DNA of 64,000 bases from Bradyrhizobium quebecense (GCF_013373795.3 NZ_CP088022.1:5890001-5954000), one strand, 5' to 3'. Positions 37,005-45,466 are shown, counted from the first letter of the stretch. The notes: a model not told the origin generated them from the sequence alone. Numbers and translations: made by a program.

Positions 37005-38723
37005 ATGGCGAAGCCGAAATCCTTCCTGCGCCTATTCACCGAAGCCGGTCCGCTGGTCGCGCTGACGGTGGCGCTTGCGCTGTTGATCGGCATTGCCGAG
37101 CCCGCCTCGGCGCAGTTCTTCGGCTTGCCCGGCTTCGGTGGCGGACCGCCGCAACCGCAGCGCCGCGCTCCGCCGCAGCACGGCGGTGGTGGCGGCGGCT
37201 GGTTCGGGGGCGATTTCTTCGCGCCATTCCAGCAGCAGCCGCAATCATCACAGCCGCAGCGGCCACGCGAGGATTTCTCGCGCGCTCCGCCGCCGGCGAA
37301 GCGCGAAGCCGCCGCCGAGCGCAACGTGCTCGTGATCGGCGACGCCATGGCCGACTGGCTCGCCTATGGCCTGGAAGATGCCTATTCCGACCAGCCCGAC
37401 ATGGGCGTGATCCGCAAGCACAAGACGGTCTCCGGCCTGATCCGCTATCAGCCCAAGGGCGATCCGGCGGATTGGGCTGCGGCCGCCAAGGGCATTCTCG
37501 CCGCCGAGAACCCCGACGCCATCGTCGTGATGCTCGGCCTCAACGACCGCACCTCGATCCGCGAACCGGTCGCGGAGAAGAAGGTCGACAAGAAGGACGA
37601 GAAAAAGGACGCGCGCGGCAAGCCGGACGCAAAGCCCGGCGACAAGCCCGATGCGGCCGCCAAGTCCGACGGCAAGACCGACAGCAAGCCGGTCGATGCC
37701 GAGCTGCCGGCCGACGACGCCGACACGGACTCACAGGCTGCGCCGGAAAAGACCGCGCGCTCGCCCAATGGCCTTTATGACTTCCGCGACGACCGCTGGG
37801 TCGAGCTCTACGGCAAGAAGATCGAGGAGCTGATCAACGTGCTGAAGAGCAAGGGCGTGCCGGTGCTGTGGGTCGGCCTGCCCGCGATCCGCGGCCAGAA
37901 GGGCACGTCGGACATGCTGTTCCTCGACGCGCTCTATCGCGACGGCGCCGGCAAGGCCGGCATCACCTATGTCGACGTCTGGGACGGCTTTGTCGACGAG
38001 GCCGGCCGCTTCATGCCGAAGGGCCCGGACTTCGAAGGCCAGCCGCGCAAGCTGCGCTCCGATGACGGCGTGTTCTTCACCAAAGCCGGCGCGCGCAAGC
38101 TCGCGCACTATGTCGAGCGCGAGGTGACCCGCCTGCTCGCGGTCCGCACCGGCCCGATCGCGCTGCCGAGCGAACCGGCAACGCCCGAGACCAGCACCGA
38201 GCCCGGCAAGCCCGCGCCGCGGCCGCTGGCAGGGCCCGTGCTGCCGCTGGTCGCCTCCACGGTCGGTACCGATCAACTGCTCGGCGGCCCCGGCTCACGC
38301 CCCGCCGCGGTCGACGCGCTTGCCGCACGCACGCTGGTGAAAGGCGAGGCCTTGGCGCCGCCGGCCGGCCGCGCCGATGATTTCGCCTGGCCGCGCCGCG
38401 AAATGGGGCGCGAGCAGGCCAAGGGCGACGTGCCGGTTGCCGCGACCACGCCGGCCGCCCCAGCGGGAGGCCCTGCGAATCCGCCGCCCTCGACCACGGC
38501 GATCGCGCCCGACGGCTCGATCATCACCGCGCCGAAGCCGCCAAGACGCGTGTTCCGTCCGGCCCAGGCCCAGCCGCAACAGCAGCCACAGACGCAGCCC
38601 TGGCTGCGTGACATCTTCGGATTCGGCGCGCCGCAGCAGCAGCGCCCGCTGGTCGCCCCGCCGCCGCGCCCGCCGCGCAATGTCGGACAGCGTGCCGCGG
38701 TGCCGGGGAATCCCTGGCAGTAG
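37005..38723 (+). CDS. DUF459 (SGNH-hydrolase fold) protein lacking the catalytic Ser and His
   Basis: Exported or membrane-anchored protein of about 572 aa: hydrophobic segment VALTVALALLIGIAEPASAQ, a Gly/Pro/Gln-rich stretch, then an SGNH fold. Block I reads VIGDAMADWL (Ala114 instead of the nucleophile Ser), block III is LGLNDR, and block V reads DDGVFFTKAGARK (Phe357 where DUF459 members have His). A Lys/Asp-rich linker (residues 190-250) is inserted between blocks III and V, and a Pro/Gln-rich tail of about 190 residues follows. Starts at 36969 or 36948 are also possible. DUF459 relatives modify peptidoglycan or polysaccharide; this one looks non-catalytic. Confidence 0.83.
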   Translation: MAKPKSFLRLFTEAGPLVALTVALALLIGIAEPASAQFFGLPGFGGGPPQPQRRAPPQHGGGGGGWFGGDFFAPFQQQPQSSQPQRPREDFSRAPPPAKREAAAERNVLVIGDAMADWLAYGLEDAYSDQPDMGVIRKHKTVSGLIRYQPKGDPADWAAAAKGILAAENPDAIVVMLGLNDRTSIREPVAEKKVDKKDEKKDARGKPDAKPGDKPDAAAKSDGKTDSKPVDAELPADDADTDSQAAPEKTARSPNGLYDFRDDRWVELYGKKIEELINVLKSKGVPVLWVGLPAIRGQKGTSDMLFLDALYRDGAGKAGITYVDVWDGFVDEAGRFMPKGPDFEGQPRKLRSDDGVFFTKAGARKLAHYVEREVTRLLAVRTGPIALPSEPATPETSTEPGKPAPRPLAGPVLPLVASTVGTDQLLGGPGSRPAAVDALAARTLVKGEALAPPAGRADDFAWPRREMGREQAKGDVPVAATTPAAPAGGPANPPPSTTAIAPDGSIITAPKPPRRVFRPAQAQPQQQPQTQPWLRDIFGFGAPQQQRPLVAPPPRPPRNVGQRAAVPGNPWQ

Positions 38724-38760
38724 GCGGCGCGGGCTCTCATCGAATTGAAGCTAGATCCAC

Positions 38761-38880
38761 GTCATTGCGAGCCATCCGGTCGGCGCGAAGCGCCGCCGGA
38801 CGACAGGCTCTGCGAAGCAATCCATCGATCCGCACGCGCGGACGGATGGATTGCTTCGTCGCTTCGCTCCTCGCAATGAC
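38761..38880. repeat. Intergenic palindromic repeat, GTCATTGCGAG type
   Basis: GTCATTGCGAG (38761-38771) and CTCGCAATGAC (38870-38880) are the outer arms; GCGAAGCAATCCATC and GGATGGATTGCTTCG form inner arms. It lies between the convergent DUF459 and CsbD-like genes. Confidence 0.8.
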
Positions 38881-38892
38881 CGTGAACGAATC

Positions 38893-39267
38893 TCAGCCGT
38901 AGTAGCGCCAGCGTGACGGCGGGCGGCGCGGCTGGCGCGTCATCAACAGCGCCAGCGCAAAGCCGATGCCGCCGGCGATCAGGAGCGATCCGAGCGGATT
39001 GTCCTGCACCGTTTGCGCCATCGCCCTCTGTCCGCTGCGAACGGTCTCGCCGCGATTCTCATAAGCATCCTTGGCGTAGTTGACCGCGGTGTCAGCGGCG
39101 TCGCGCGCGGCATCCTTGGCCTGGCCGTAGAGATCCTGCACCGCGCCTGCGGCTTCGCGCGCGCGGCCCGAGGCCTGGGTCTGCGCATCGCCGGCCGCAT
39201 CGCCGACGGCGCCTTCGGCCTTGCCCACGAATTCCTTCGCCGTTCCGAAAATCCGATCCTTGTCCAT
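38893..39267 (-). CDS. CsbD-like protein with C-terminal membrane anchor
   Basis: A 124-aa protein: residues 1-30 (MDKDRIFGTAKEFVGKAEGAVGDAAGD) match the CsbD stress-protein motif. A long amphipathic helical region of Ala, Asp and Arg follows, and a single membrane segment (GSLLIAGGIGFALALLM) lies near a basic C-terminus, as in DUF883 proteins. ATG 39267 follows AGGGAG at good distance. Such proteins are usually induced by general stress; no promoter element was identified. Confidence 0.8.
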   Translation of the reverse strand: MDKDRIFGTAKEFVGKAEGAVGDAAGDAQTQASGRAREAAGAVQDLYGQAKDAARDAADTAVNYAKDAYENRGETVRSGQRAMAQTVQDNPLGSLLIAGGIGFALALLMTRQPRRPPSRWRYYG

Positions 39268-39326
39268 CACGTGCTCCCTGAAACTGTCAGGAGGCCAACC
39301 GCGGAACCTCGCACAAGTTCCTGGAG

Positions 39327-40061
39327 CTAAAGAATGAGCCCGCCATCGACGATGATGGTCTGGCCGACGACGTAAGAGGCGAGCGGCGAGGCCAGGAACA
39401 GCGCGGCGCCGGCCATGTCGGCGGGCGTGCCGAGACGCTTCAGCGGAATGCGCTCGAGCGCGCCTTCGAGCCGCTTTGGATTCGCCGTCGTCGCCTTGGT
39501 CATCTTGGTGTCGACGAGGCCGGGCGCGATGCCGTTGACGCGGATGCCGTTCTCGGCCCAGGCCTCGCCGAGCGTGCGCGTCAGGCCGACTGCGCCGGTC
39601 TTCGAGGCGTTGTAGGCCGGATTGCCCATGGTGGAATGATAGGCCGCGGTCGAGCTCACGATGATCAGCGATCCCTTGGCTGCGCTCAGCATCGCGTGGA
39701 ATTTGGTGGCGCAGGCCATCAGGCTCATTAGATTGACTTCCATCACCTTGCGGAAGCCTTCCATCTGGAATTCCCCGCGGCGGTAAATCACCGCGCCTTG
39801 CGCCAGCACCAGCACGTCGAGCCGATCGAACGACGGCGTGAGGCTTTCGATCGCCTGCGGATTACCGACGTCGAGCTGCGCATAGGCAAGGCCCTCGAGA
39901 TGCGAGCCTTCCTCAGCGGAATAGTCGCTCGCCTGCGCGCGGGTGCCGTACACGGCAACGCGCGCGCCCTTGGCGCGGAAGGCCTGCGCGATGCCGTTGC
40001 CGATGCCGCTGGAGCCGCCGACCACCAGTACTTGCTTGCCGCCGAAATCGAGCTCGTTCAT
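39327..40061 (-). CDS. SDR family oxidoreductase
   Basis: Short-chain dehydrogenase of 244 aa: cofactor loop VVGGSSGIGNGIA, AQG in the position of NNAG (LVLAQGAVIY), catalytic Ser in IIVSSTAAYHS, Tyr-Lys in YNASKTG, and C-terminal GQTIIVDGGLIL. ATG 40061 has GGGAGAGG upstream; the open frame before it (to 40232) runs into a repeat half and is not conserved-looking. Substrate unknown. Divergent from a second SDR gene at 40256. Confidence 0.9.
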   Translation of the reverse strand: MNELDFGGKQVLVVGGSSGIGNGIAQAFRAKGARVAVYGTRAQASDYSAEEGSHLEGLAYAQLDVGNPQAIESLTPSFDRLDVLVLAQGAVIYRRGEFQMEGFRKVMEVNLMSLMACATKFHAMLSAAKGSLIIVSSTAAYHSTMGNPAYNASKTGAVGLTRTLGEAWAENGIRVNGIAPGLVDTKMTKATTANPKRLEGALERIPLKRLGTPADMAGAALFLASPLASYVVGQTIIVDGGLIL

Positions 40062-40255
40062 CGCGTTCCTCTCCCGTGCTGTTTTCTTGATTGAGCATGA
40101 TCCTTTTCGAAAAGCCAACGCAAAAGCCAACGCAGAACTTGCGTTAACGCGCTGCGCGCGCGGCGAGAGCGGATCAGCGGTTTGACGTCCTTGCGGATCA
40201 GTGCCAGCGTTGCCGGTCTCACAATGCGCCAAATTTCATCTCGCGAGAATCCGTC

Positions 40256-41035
40256 ATGTCCGAATTCAAACAGCTCAGCCGCTCGGTGAAGGGCCTCACC
40301 GTTCTCGTCACCGGTGCCGCCAGCGGCATGGGCCGCGCCACCGCGCGCGTGTTCGCCGATGAGGGCGCCAATGTCGCGGTCACCGATCTGACCGAAGAGG
40401 GCACGCAGGCGGTGGCGAAGGAAATCGCAGCAAGCGGCGGCTCGGCAAAGGCCTGGACGCTCGACGTCAGCGACCGCGACGCCATCACCAGGGTCGTCGG
40501 CGATGTCGCGGCGCATTTCGGCGGGCTCGACATCATCGTCAACAATGCCGGCATCTCGGTGCGCGTGCCGATCGACGATCCCGGTTACGAGGACGCCTGG
40601 GCCAAGGGCATCGCGGTGATGCTGACCGCGCATCCGCGCATCATCCGCGCCGCACTGCCATACCTGCGCAAGTCGCGTTCGCCGCGCATCGTCAACATCG
40701 CCTCGACCGAGGCGCTCGGCGCGACCGGGATGCACAGCCCCTACTCCGCGGCAAAGGGCGGCGTCACCAGCCTGACCCGCTCGCTCGCGGTGGAACTGGG
40801 ACGCGAAGGCATCACCGTGAACTGTATCTGCCCGGGCCCGATCCGCACCGCGATTACCGACCGCATCTCCGAGGAGCACAAGACGATCTACGCCAAGCGC
40901 CGCACCGCGCTCGGCCGCTACGGCGATCCAGAAGAGGTCGCGCACATGACGCTGAGCCTGTGCCTGCCCGCCGCATCGTTCCTGACCGGCGCGGTGATTC
41001 CGGTCGACGGCGGGTTGATGGCGCGGAATGCCTGA
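40256..41035 (+). CDS. SDR family oxidoreductase
   Basis: Classical SDR of 259 aa with TGAASGMGRATA, NNAG (IIVNNAGIS), catalytic Ser in VNIASTEALG, Tyr-Lys in YSAAKGG and C-terminal LTGAVIPVDGG. It is 101 bp upstream of the TfdA-like dioxygenase on the same strand, so the two may form a catabolic pair in which the dehydrogenase acts on an alcohol or ketone from the dioxygenase reaction; this is inference. Confidence 0.9.
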   Translation: MSEFKQLSRSVKGLTVLVTGAASGMGRATARVFADEGANVAVTDLTEEGTQAVAKEIAASGGSAKAWTLDVSDRDAITRVVGDVAAHFGGLDIIVNNAGISVRVPIDDPGYEDAWAKGIAVMLTAHPRIIRAALPYLRKSRSPRIVNIASTEALGATGMHSPYSAAKGGVTSLTRSLAVELGREGITVNCICPGPIRTAITDRISEEHKTIYAKRRTALGRYGDPEEVAHMTLSLCLPAASFLTGAVIPVDGGLMARNA

Positions 41036-41136
41036 CCCGCGTCTGGTCGCGAAGCGTTGACAGGGCGCGCGTCGGGAGTAGCCTTCTCGTCAAACGAAGC
41101 GGGACAACCGCCCGCGCGATACGGGGAGATGCGCCA

Positions 41137-42024
41137 ATGACGGTCCTGATCCGGCAGCTTCACAAGCATTTCGTCGGCGAGGTCTCCGGCGTCGATCTGC
41201 GCAAGCCGCTGACGAAGAAGGAAGCGATCGACATCGAGGCCGGCATGGACAAATACGCCGTGCTCATCTTCCACGGCCAGGACATCACGGACGAGCAGCA
41301 GATGGCGTTCGCGCTGAATTTCGGCGAGCGCGAGAACGCGCGCGGCGGCACGGTGACGAAGAAGGAAGACTACCGCCTCTCCTCCGGGCTCAACGACGTC
41401 TCCAATCTCGGCAAGGACGGCAAGCCGCTGCCGAAGGATCACCGCACCCATCTGTTCAATCTCGGCAACTGCCTGTGGCACTCCGACAGCTCGTTCCGGC
41501 CGATCCCGGCGAAATTCTCGCTGCTGTCGGCGCGCATCGTCAACCCGAAGGGCGGCAACACCGAGTTCGCCGACATGCGCGCGGCCTATGACGCGCTCGA
41601 CGACGAGACCAAAGCCGAGATCGACGACATGATCTGCGAGCACTCGCTGATGTATTCGCGCGGCTCGCTCGGCTTCCTCGACTATACCGACGAGGAGAAG
41701 GAGATGTTCAAGCCGGTGCTGCAGCGCCTGGTGCGCACCCACCCGGTGCACGGCCGCAAGTCGCTGTATCTGTCCTCGCATGCCGGCGCCATCAGGGGCA
41801 TGAGCATGCCGGAGGCGCGGCTGCTGCTGCGCGATCTCACCGAGCACGCCACGCAGCCGGAATTCGTCTATGTGCACAAATGGACGGTGCATGACCTCGT
41901 GATGTGGGACAACCGCCAGACCGTGCACCGGGTGCGCCGCTACGACCAGTCGCAGCCCCGCGACATGCGCCGCGCCACGGTGGCCGGCACCCAGCCGACC
42001 GTCGCGCAGGAGGCGGCGGAGTAG
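41137..42024 (+). CDS. TauD/TfdA family Fe(II)/2-oxoglutarate dioxygenase
   Basis: Non-heme iron dioxygenase of 295 aa. The facial triad is His115 and Asp117 in LWHSDSSF and His264 in QTVHRVRR; an Arg in the DMRRATVAG segment would bind 2-oxoglutarate. The arrangement is of the TfdA (2,4-D dioxygenase) side of the family. ATG 41137 follows GGGGAGATG; the longer frame upstream overlaps the SDR and is not used. Likely removes a side chain from an aryloxyalkanoate, sulfonate or related compound, substrate unproven. Confidence 0.9.
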   Translation: MTVLIRQLHKHFVGEVSGVDLRKPLTKKEAIDIEAGMDKYAVLIFHGQDITDEQQMAFALNFGERENARGGTVTKKEDYRLSSGLNDVSNLGKDGKPLPKDHRTHLFNLGNCLWHSDSSFRPIPAKFSLLSARIVNPKGGNTEFADMRAAYDALDDETKAEIDDMICEHSLMYSRGSLGFLDYTDEEKEMFKPVLQRLVRTHPVHGRKSLYLSSHAGAIRGMSMPEARLLLRDLTEHATQPEFVYVHKWTVHDLVMWDNRQTVHRVRRYDQSQPRDMRRATVAGTQPTVAQEAAE

Positions 42025-42060
42025 CCGGCGCCAGTCGTAGCCGTCGTAGTTAAACCGACG

Positions 42061-42168
42061 CTGTCGTCCCGGGCAAGCGAAGCGCGACCCGGGACCCATA
42101 ACCACAGCTGTGCGAGATTGCGCGAGGGCTACGGCCCCAGCGCTGTGCTGCAACTATGCTCTGTGGTT
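42061..42168. repeat. Intergenic palindromic repeat, CTGTCGTCCCGGG type, split by the IS110 element
   Basis: Left arm with CTGTCGTCCCGGG (42061) and GGGACCCATAACCACAG (42091-42107); the matching right arm starts CTGTGGTT (42161-42168), is broken by the insertion, and resumes as ATGGGTCCCGGCTTTCGCC at 43532. The joined 17 bases are the exact reverse complement of 42091-42107, so the insertion point is known to the base. A related element lies at 45231-45368. Confidence 0.85.
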
Positions 42169-42244
42169 GATGGTGTGGACGGCCCCCTACGGCATCAGTG
42201 TGCCAGAATGAGGTTGTTGTAAATCTCAGACAAGGAGACCGTCC

Positions 42245-43273
42245 GTGAGAGAGATTATCCGTATTGGGATGGATACGTCGAAGCATATTTTTGTGCTGCA
42301 TGGAGTTGACGCGGCGGAACAGCCGGTGTTGCGCAAGAAGCTGTCGCGCAAGCAGGTGCTTGAGTTTTTTGCCAAGCTTCCGCCGACCGTGATCGGGATG
42401 GAGGCCTGCGGGGCGGCTCATTACTGGGGGCGCGAGCTTGGCAAGCTTGGCCATGAGGTGAAGCTGATAGCGCCGCAGTTGGTGAAGCCTTATGTGCTGC
42501 GGAACAAGAACGACGGGCGAGATGCGGATGGGGTGTGCGAAGCGATGGGCCGACCGCGGATGCGGTTTGTGCCGGTGAAGAGCGCCGAACAGCAGGCCGC
42601 GCTGATGCTTGCAGGTGTCCGCGATGGGCTGATCGGCCGCCGTACCCAGCTCAGCAATGCGATCCGCGGCTACGCGGCGGAGTTTGGCCTGATCGCGCCG
42701 AAGGGGTTGGACAAGATCGAGCCGCTGTTGGCCCGGATCACGCAGGACGAGAGCGTTCCCGCTATGGCGCGCGAGCTGTTCGCCATGCAGGGCCGTGACT
42801 ATGCGCAGTTGCAGGGTGAGCTGAAGGCGGTCGAGGCCAGGCTGCTGGCCTGGCACCAGGCCAACGCCACAAGCCGTCGTCTGGCCCAGATCCCCTCGGT
42901 CGGTCCGATCATCGCGACCTCGCTTGTGATGAAGACGCCGGACCCGCACGCCTTCCGCTCCGGCCGCTTGTTCGCGGCCTGGCTCGGCCTGACGCCCAAG
43001 GACCATTCCACCGCCGGCAAAACCAGGCTCGGCAAGATCACCCGCGCTGGCGACGAGACCCTGCGTCGCCTGCTCGTGGCCGGGGCGACCGCGGTGATCC
43101 GGCAGGCAAGGCTCGGGCGCGGCCACCCCTCGCGCTGGCTCGTGGCGTTGCTCAGGCGCAAGCCGCCGAAGCTTGCGGCCGTGGCGCTCGCCAACAAGGT
43201 GGCCCGCATCGCCTGGAAGCTGATGGCGACCGGCGAGAGCTATGATGCCGCACGCATGAACGCTGTCACCTAA
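42245..43273 (+). CDS. IS110-family transposase (DEDD recombinase)
   Basis: A 342-aa recombinase. The RuvC-like N-terminal domain has Asp10 (IGMDTSKH), Glu53 (VIGMEACGAAHYW), and Asp90 and Asp93 (KNDGRDADG). The C-terminal Transposase_20 domain runs from IPSVGPIIATSL to GDETLRRLL, with the candidate nucleophile Ser255 in PKDHSTAGKTRLGKITRAG. GTG start at 42245 preceded by AAGGAG. The gene is intact, so the element may be active. Confidence 0.95.
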   Translation: MREIIRIGMDTSKHIFVLHGVDAAEQPVLRKKLSRKQVLEFFAKLPPTVIGMEACGAAHYWGRELGKLGHEVKLIAPQLVKPYVLRNKNDGRDADGVCEAMGRPRMRFVPVKSAEQQAALMLAGVRDGLIGRRTQLSNAIRGYAAEFGLIAPKGLDKIEPLLARITQDESVPAMARELFAMQGRDYAQLQGELKAVEARLLAWHQANATSRRLAQIPSVGPIIATSLVMKTPDPHAFRSGRLFAAWLGLTPKDHSTAGKTRLGKITRAGDETLRRLLVAGATAVIRQARLGRGHPSRWLVALLRRKPPKLAAVALANKVARIAWKLMATGESYDAARMNAVT

Positions 43274-43531
43274 CAGGTCGGCCGGCCGGACGTAGCGCTC
43301 GCCGGACGAACCGGAGCTGCAAGAGCAGATGGAATGATCGATCGATCCAGAACGCGAGACAAGCCGCGGGACCCATTGGCCTTCACAAGGTCGCCAGGTT
43401 GTTTGGCACTCGCGTCGCGGAAACCATCTTGGCCCAGCGATCAACACGATCGCATCAAACAGGCCGGACATATGGATGACAGCGATCCGACCAATCCCAG
43501 AAAGCTCTTGTGCCACGAGGGCCGTCCACAT
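43274..43531 (+). ncRNA. Predicted bridge RNA in the right end of the IS110/IS1111 element
   Basis: The 258-bp arm downstream of the transposase holds two stem-loops: ACGCGAG (43352-43358) with CTCGCGT (43409-43415), and GATCGC (43448-43453) with GCGATC (43482-43487). Inside the first, CGGGACCCAT (43367-43376) is the exact complement of ATGGGTCCCG, the ten host bases starting at the junction (43532-43541). IS110-family elements encode a bridge RNA with a target loop and a donor loop, in the right end for the IS1111 group. The second target guide was not identified, and exact RNA ends are unknown. Confidence 0.5.
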
Positions 43532-43575
43532 ATGGGTCCCGGCTTTCGCCGGAACGACACTGTGGGTGTGGCGCG

Positions 43576-44235
43576 CTACGCGTGCCCGGCGTCGTTCGAC
43601 AGCATGCCGGCTTCGATGCCGATCTTGCGCAGGGCGCGCGCGTATTTCTCGTCGACATCGGTGCCGAAGATCAGCTCCGGATCGGCATCGCAATGCAGCC
43701 AGCCATTGTGCTGGATCTCGTTCTCGAGCTGGCCCGGCGCCCAGCCGGCATAGCCCAGCGCGAGGATCGCGTGCTTGGGACCGGAGCCCTTGGCGATCGC
43801 CTTGAGGATGTCGACGGTCGCGGTGAGCGAGATGCCGTCGTCGATGTTCAGCGTCGCATCCTGGATGTAGAAGTCGCTGGAGTGCAGCACGAAGCCGCGG
43901 CCGGTGTCGACCGGGCCGCCCTTCATCACCTTCATCATCTCGGCGTTTTCCGGCAGCGTGATCTGGTCCGACTTCTCGATGATGTCGAGCTGCACCAGCA
44001 GCCCCGGGAAATCGATGCTGCCGGCCGGGCGATTGACGATGATGCCCATCGCGCCCTCCGACGAATGGGCGCACATGTAGATCACGGAGCGTTCGAAGCG
44101 CGGGTCGTTCATCACAGGCATCGCGATCAGCATCTGGCCATCGAGATAGCCATCTTCGGTGGCATGGGGACCGACGGCCGGGCTTCTGCCGGCGGCGGTC
44201 TTGCGAGTCTTGCCTGTTTTGCCTTCAGGGCGCAT
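43576..44235 (-). CDS. YqgE/AlgH family protein (DUF179)
   Basis: Conserved protein of about 219 aa: [37 protein letters not shown] is the family signature, followed by [14 protein letters not shown] and [19 protein letters not shown] 44235 is preceded by AGGAGAGG at nine bases and is preferred; ATG 44265 and TTG 44292 extend the frame. The basic N-terminal tail ([12 protein letters not shown]) is outside the conserved domain. Molecular function unknown. Its end is only about 45 bp from the right end of the IS110 element. Confidence 0.9.
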   Translation of the reverse strand: MRPEGKTGKTRKTAAGRSPAVGPHATEDGYLDGQMLIAMPVMNDPRFERSVIYMCAHSSEGAMGIIVNRPAGSIDFPGLLVQLDIIEKSDQITLPENAEMMKVMKGGPVDTGRGFVLHSSDFYIQDATLNIDDGISLTATVDILKAIAKGSGPKHAILALGYAGWAPGQLENEIQHNGWLHCDADPELIFGTDVDEKYARALRKIGIEAGMLSNDAGHA

Positions 44236-44371
44236 CCGCAAAGGCCTCTCCTGCTGATTTGGCATCCTGATATTGGGTCGCGGTTCTGTCAATCAACCTT
44301 CGGCCGCCGTGCGGCGATGCATCACAAGCAATTCAATGGTTTGCCACGAAAGTTGCAGGTAAAGACGTCTC

Positions 44372-45208
44372 ATGATCGTCACAGTTCCCATGCGTGCCGC
44401 ATTTGCCGGTGCCGCCTTGCTTTCCGTCGCTTCCATGGCAACGGAGGTTCGCGCCGACGACGCCTCGCCGTGGCAGCAGGACACGCATTCGGCCGTCAGG
44501 CTGCTGGCGGGATCGCGCAGCGGCGCGGTGCTGCTCGGCGGCATCGCCTTCCAGTTGCAGGACGGCTGGAAAACCTACTGGCGCACGCCGGGCGATTCCG
44601 GCGTGCCACCGCGATTCGATTTCTCCAGGTCGGACAATGTCGATGCGGTCACGGTGATGTGGCCGGCGCCGCACCAGTTCGACGACGGCGCCGGAGGTAC
44701 CTCGCTTGGCTACAAGCACCAGGTGGTGCTGCCGCTGCGCATCGTGGCGAAGAATCCTGACAAGCCGCTGGTGCTGCGCGCCGACATCAACTACGCGGTG
44801 TGCGAGAAGCTGTGCGTGCCGGTGGAGGCGAAGGCCGAGCTCGCATTCGCCAGCGTCGCCTCGACCGAGGACGCCGCGCTGTCGGAAGCGCTCAACGCGG
44901 TACCGAAGCCCGCCAATATCGGCGACCCCACCCCGGTCACGATCCGCGACGTCAAGCGCGACGGCAACAACGTGCTGGTCGATGTCGCGGCGCCCGAAAC
45001 CAAGGACCTCAGCCTGTTCGTCGAGGGACCGACGCCCGACTGGGCGCTCCCCGTACCCAAGCTCGTCGAGCATGCGCCGCCGGGCGTGAAGCGCTTCTCG
45101 TTCGAGCTCGACGGGTTGCCGCCGGGTGCCAAAGCGGACGGCGCCGCGCTGAAGCTGACGCTGGTCGGCGGCGACAAAAGCTACGAATTCAATATCAATT
45201 TGAACTGA
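44372..45208 (+). CDS. Secreted DsbD N-terminal-domain-like protein
   Basis: A 278-aa protein with a signal peptide (AAFAGAALLSVASMATEVRA) and a DsbD-alpha/DsbC-type immunoglobulin-like domain: QDGWKTYWRTPGDSGVPPRF, HQFDDGAGGTSLGYKHQVVLP and the redox pair Cys144/Cys148 in NYAVCEKLCVP. It lacks the membrane and thioredoxin domains of full DsbD, so its electrons must come from a partner encoded elsewhere. Divergent from yqgE. Probably a periplasmic thiol relay or metallochaperone; the partner is unknown. Confidence 0.78.
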   Translation: MIVTVPMRAAFAGAALLSVASMATEVRADDASPWQQDTHSAVRLLAGSRSGAVLLGGIAFQLQDGWKTYWRTPGDSGVPPRFDFSRSDNVDAVTVMWPAPHQFDDGAGGTSLGYKHQVVLPLRIVAKNPDKPLVLRADINYAVCEKLCVPVEAKAELAFASVASTEDAALSEALNAVPKPANIGDPTPVTIRDVKRDGNNVLVDVAAPETKDLSLFVEGPTPDWALPVPKLVEHAPPGVKRFSFELDGLPPGAKADGAALKLTLVGGDKSYEFNINLN

Positions 45209-45230
45209 CGCCAGAGGTCGTTCCAATAGC

Positions 45231-45368
45231 GTCGTCCCGGCCTGGTGCGCAATTGCGCACGGGAGCCGGGCCCCATACTCCGCGGCTGCCGTGTGAAGCA
45301 CGCTGGGGTTCAAGGTGTGCGCACCAATTGTTCCCTGTGGTTATGGGCCCGGCTTTCGCCGGGACGAC
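45231..45368. repeat. Intergenic palindromic repeat, GTCGTCCCGGC type
   Basis: GTCGTCCCGGCCTGG (from 45231) and CCCGGCTTTCGCCGGGACGAC (ending 45368) are outer arms; CTGTGGTTATGGGCCCGG near 45335 matches the right arm of the repeat broken by the IS110 element, and so shows an uninterrupted form of that junction. Confidence 0.8.
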
Positions 45369-45466
45369 GCCTGGGTTCAGAGCATCCGTCACCCAACCCA
45401 ATCTTAACGTTTCGTTGATAGATCGGGAGCCATTGCCGCCTTGCGGCGCTTTAGGAATTTTCCGCC

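Larger units (their letters stand above)
42169..43531 (+). mobile_element. IS110-family insertion sequence, IS1111 type, 1363 bp
   Basis: Ends are inferred from restoration of the host palindrome at 42168/43532. Subterminal 12-bp inverted repeats TGTGGACGGCCC (42174-42185) and GGGCCGTCCACA (43519-43530) sit five bases from the left end and one from the right, as in the IS1111 subgroup; there is no target duplication, as expected. Left non-coding arm is 76 bp, right non-coding arm 258 bp. Encodes one DEDD transposase. Confidence 0.88.

Noticed and set aside
43274..43531. Left target guide equal to CTCTGTGGTT in the bridge-RNA candidate
   Set aside because: No good match found in the arm; GGTTGTTTGG near 43398 is only a partial, wobble-dependent fit, so I do not claim it.
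43510..44760. 416-aa plus-strand frame from the IS110 right end through yqgE into the DsbD-like gene
   Set aside because: Antisense to yqgE and out of frame with the DsbD-like gene; begins inside the IS end.
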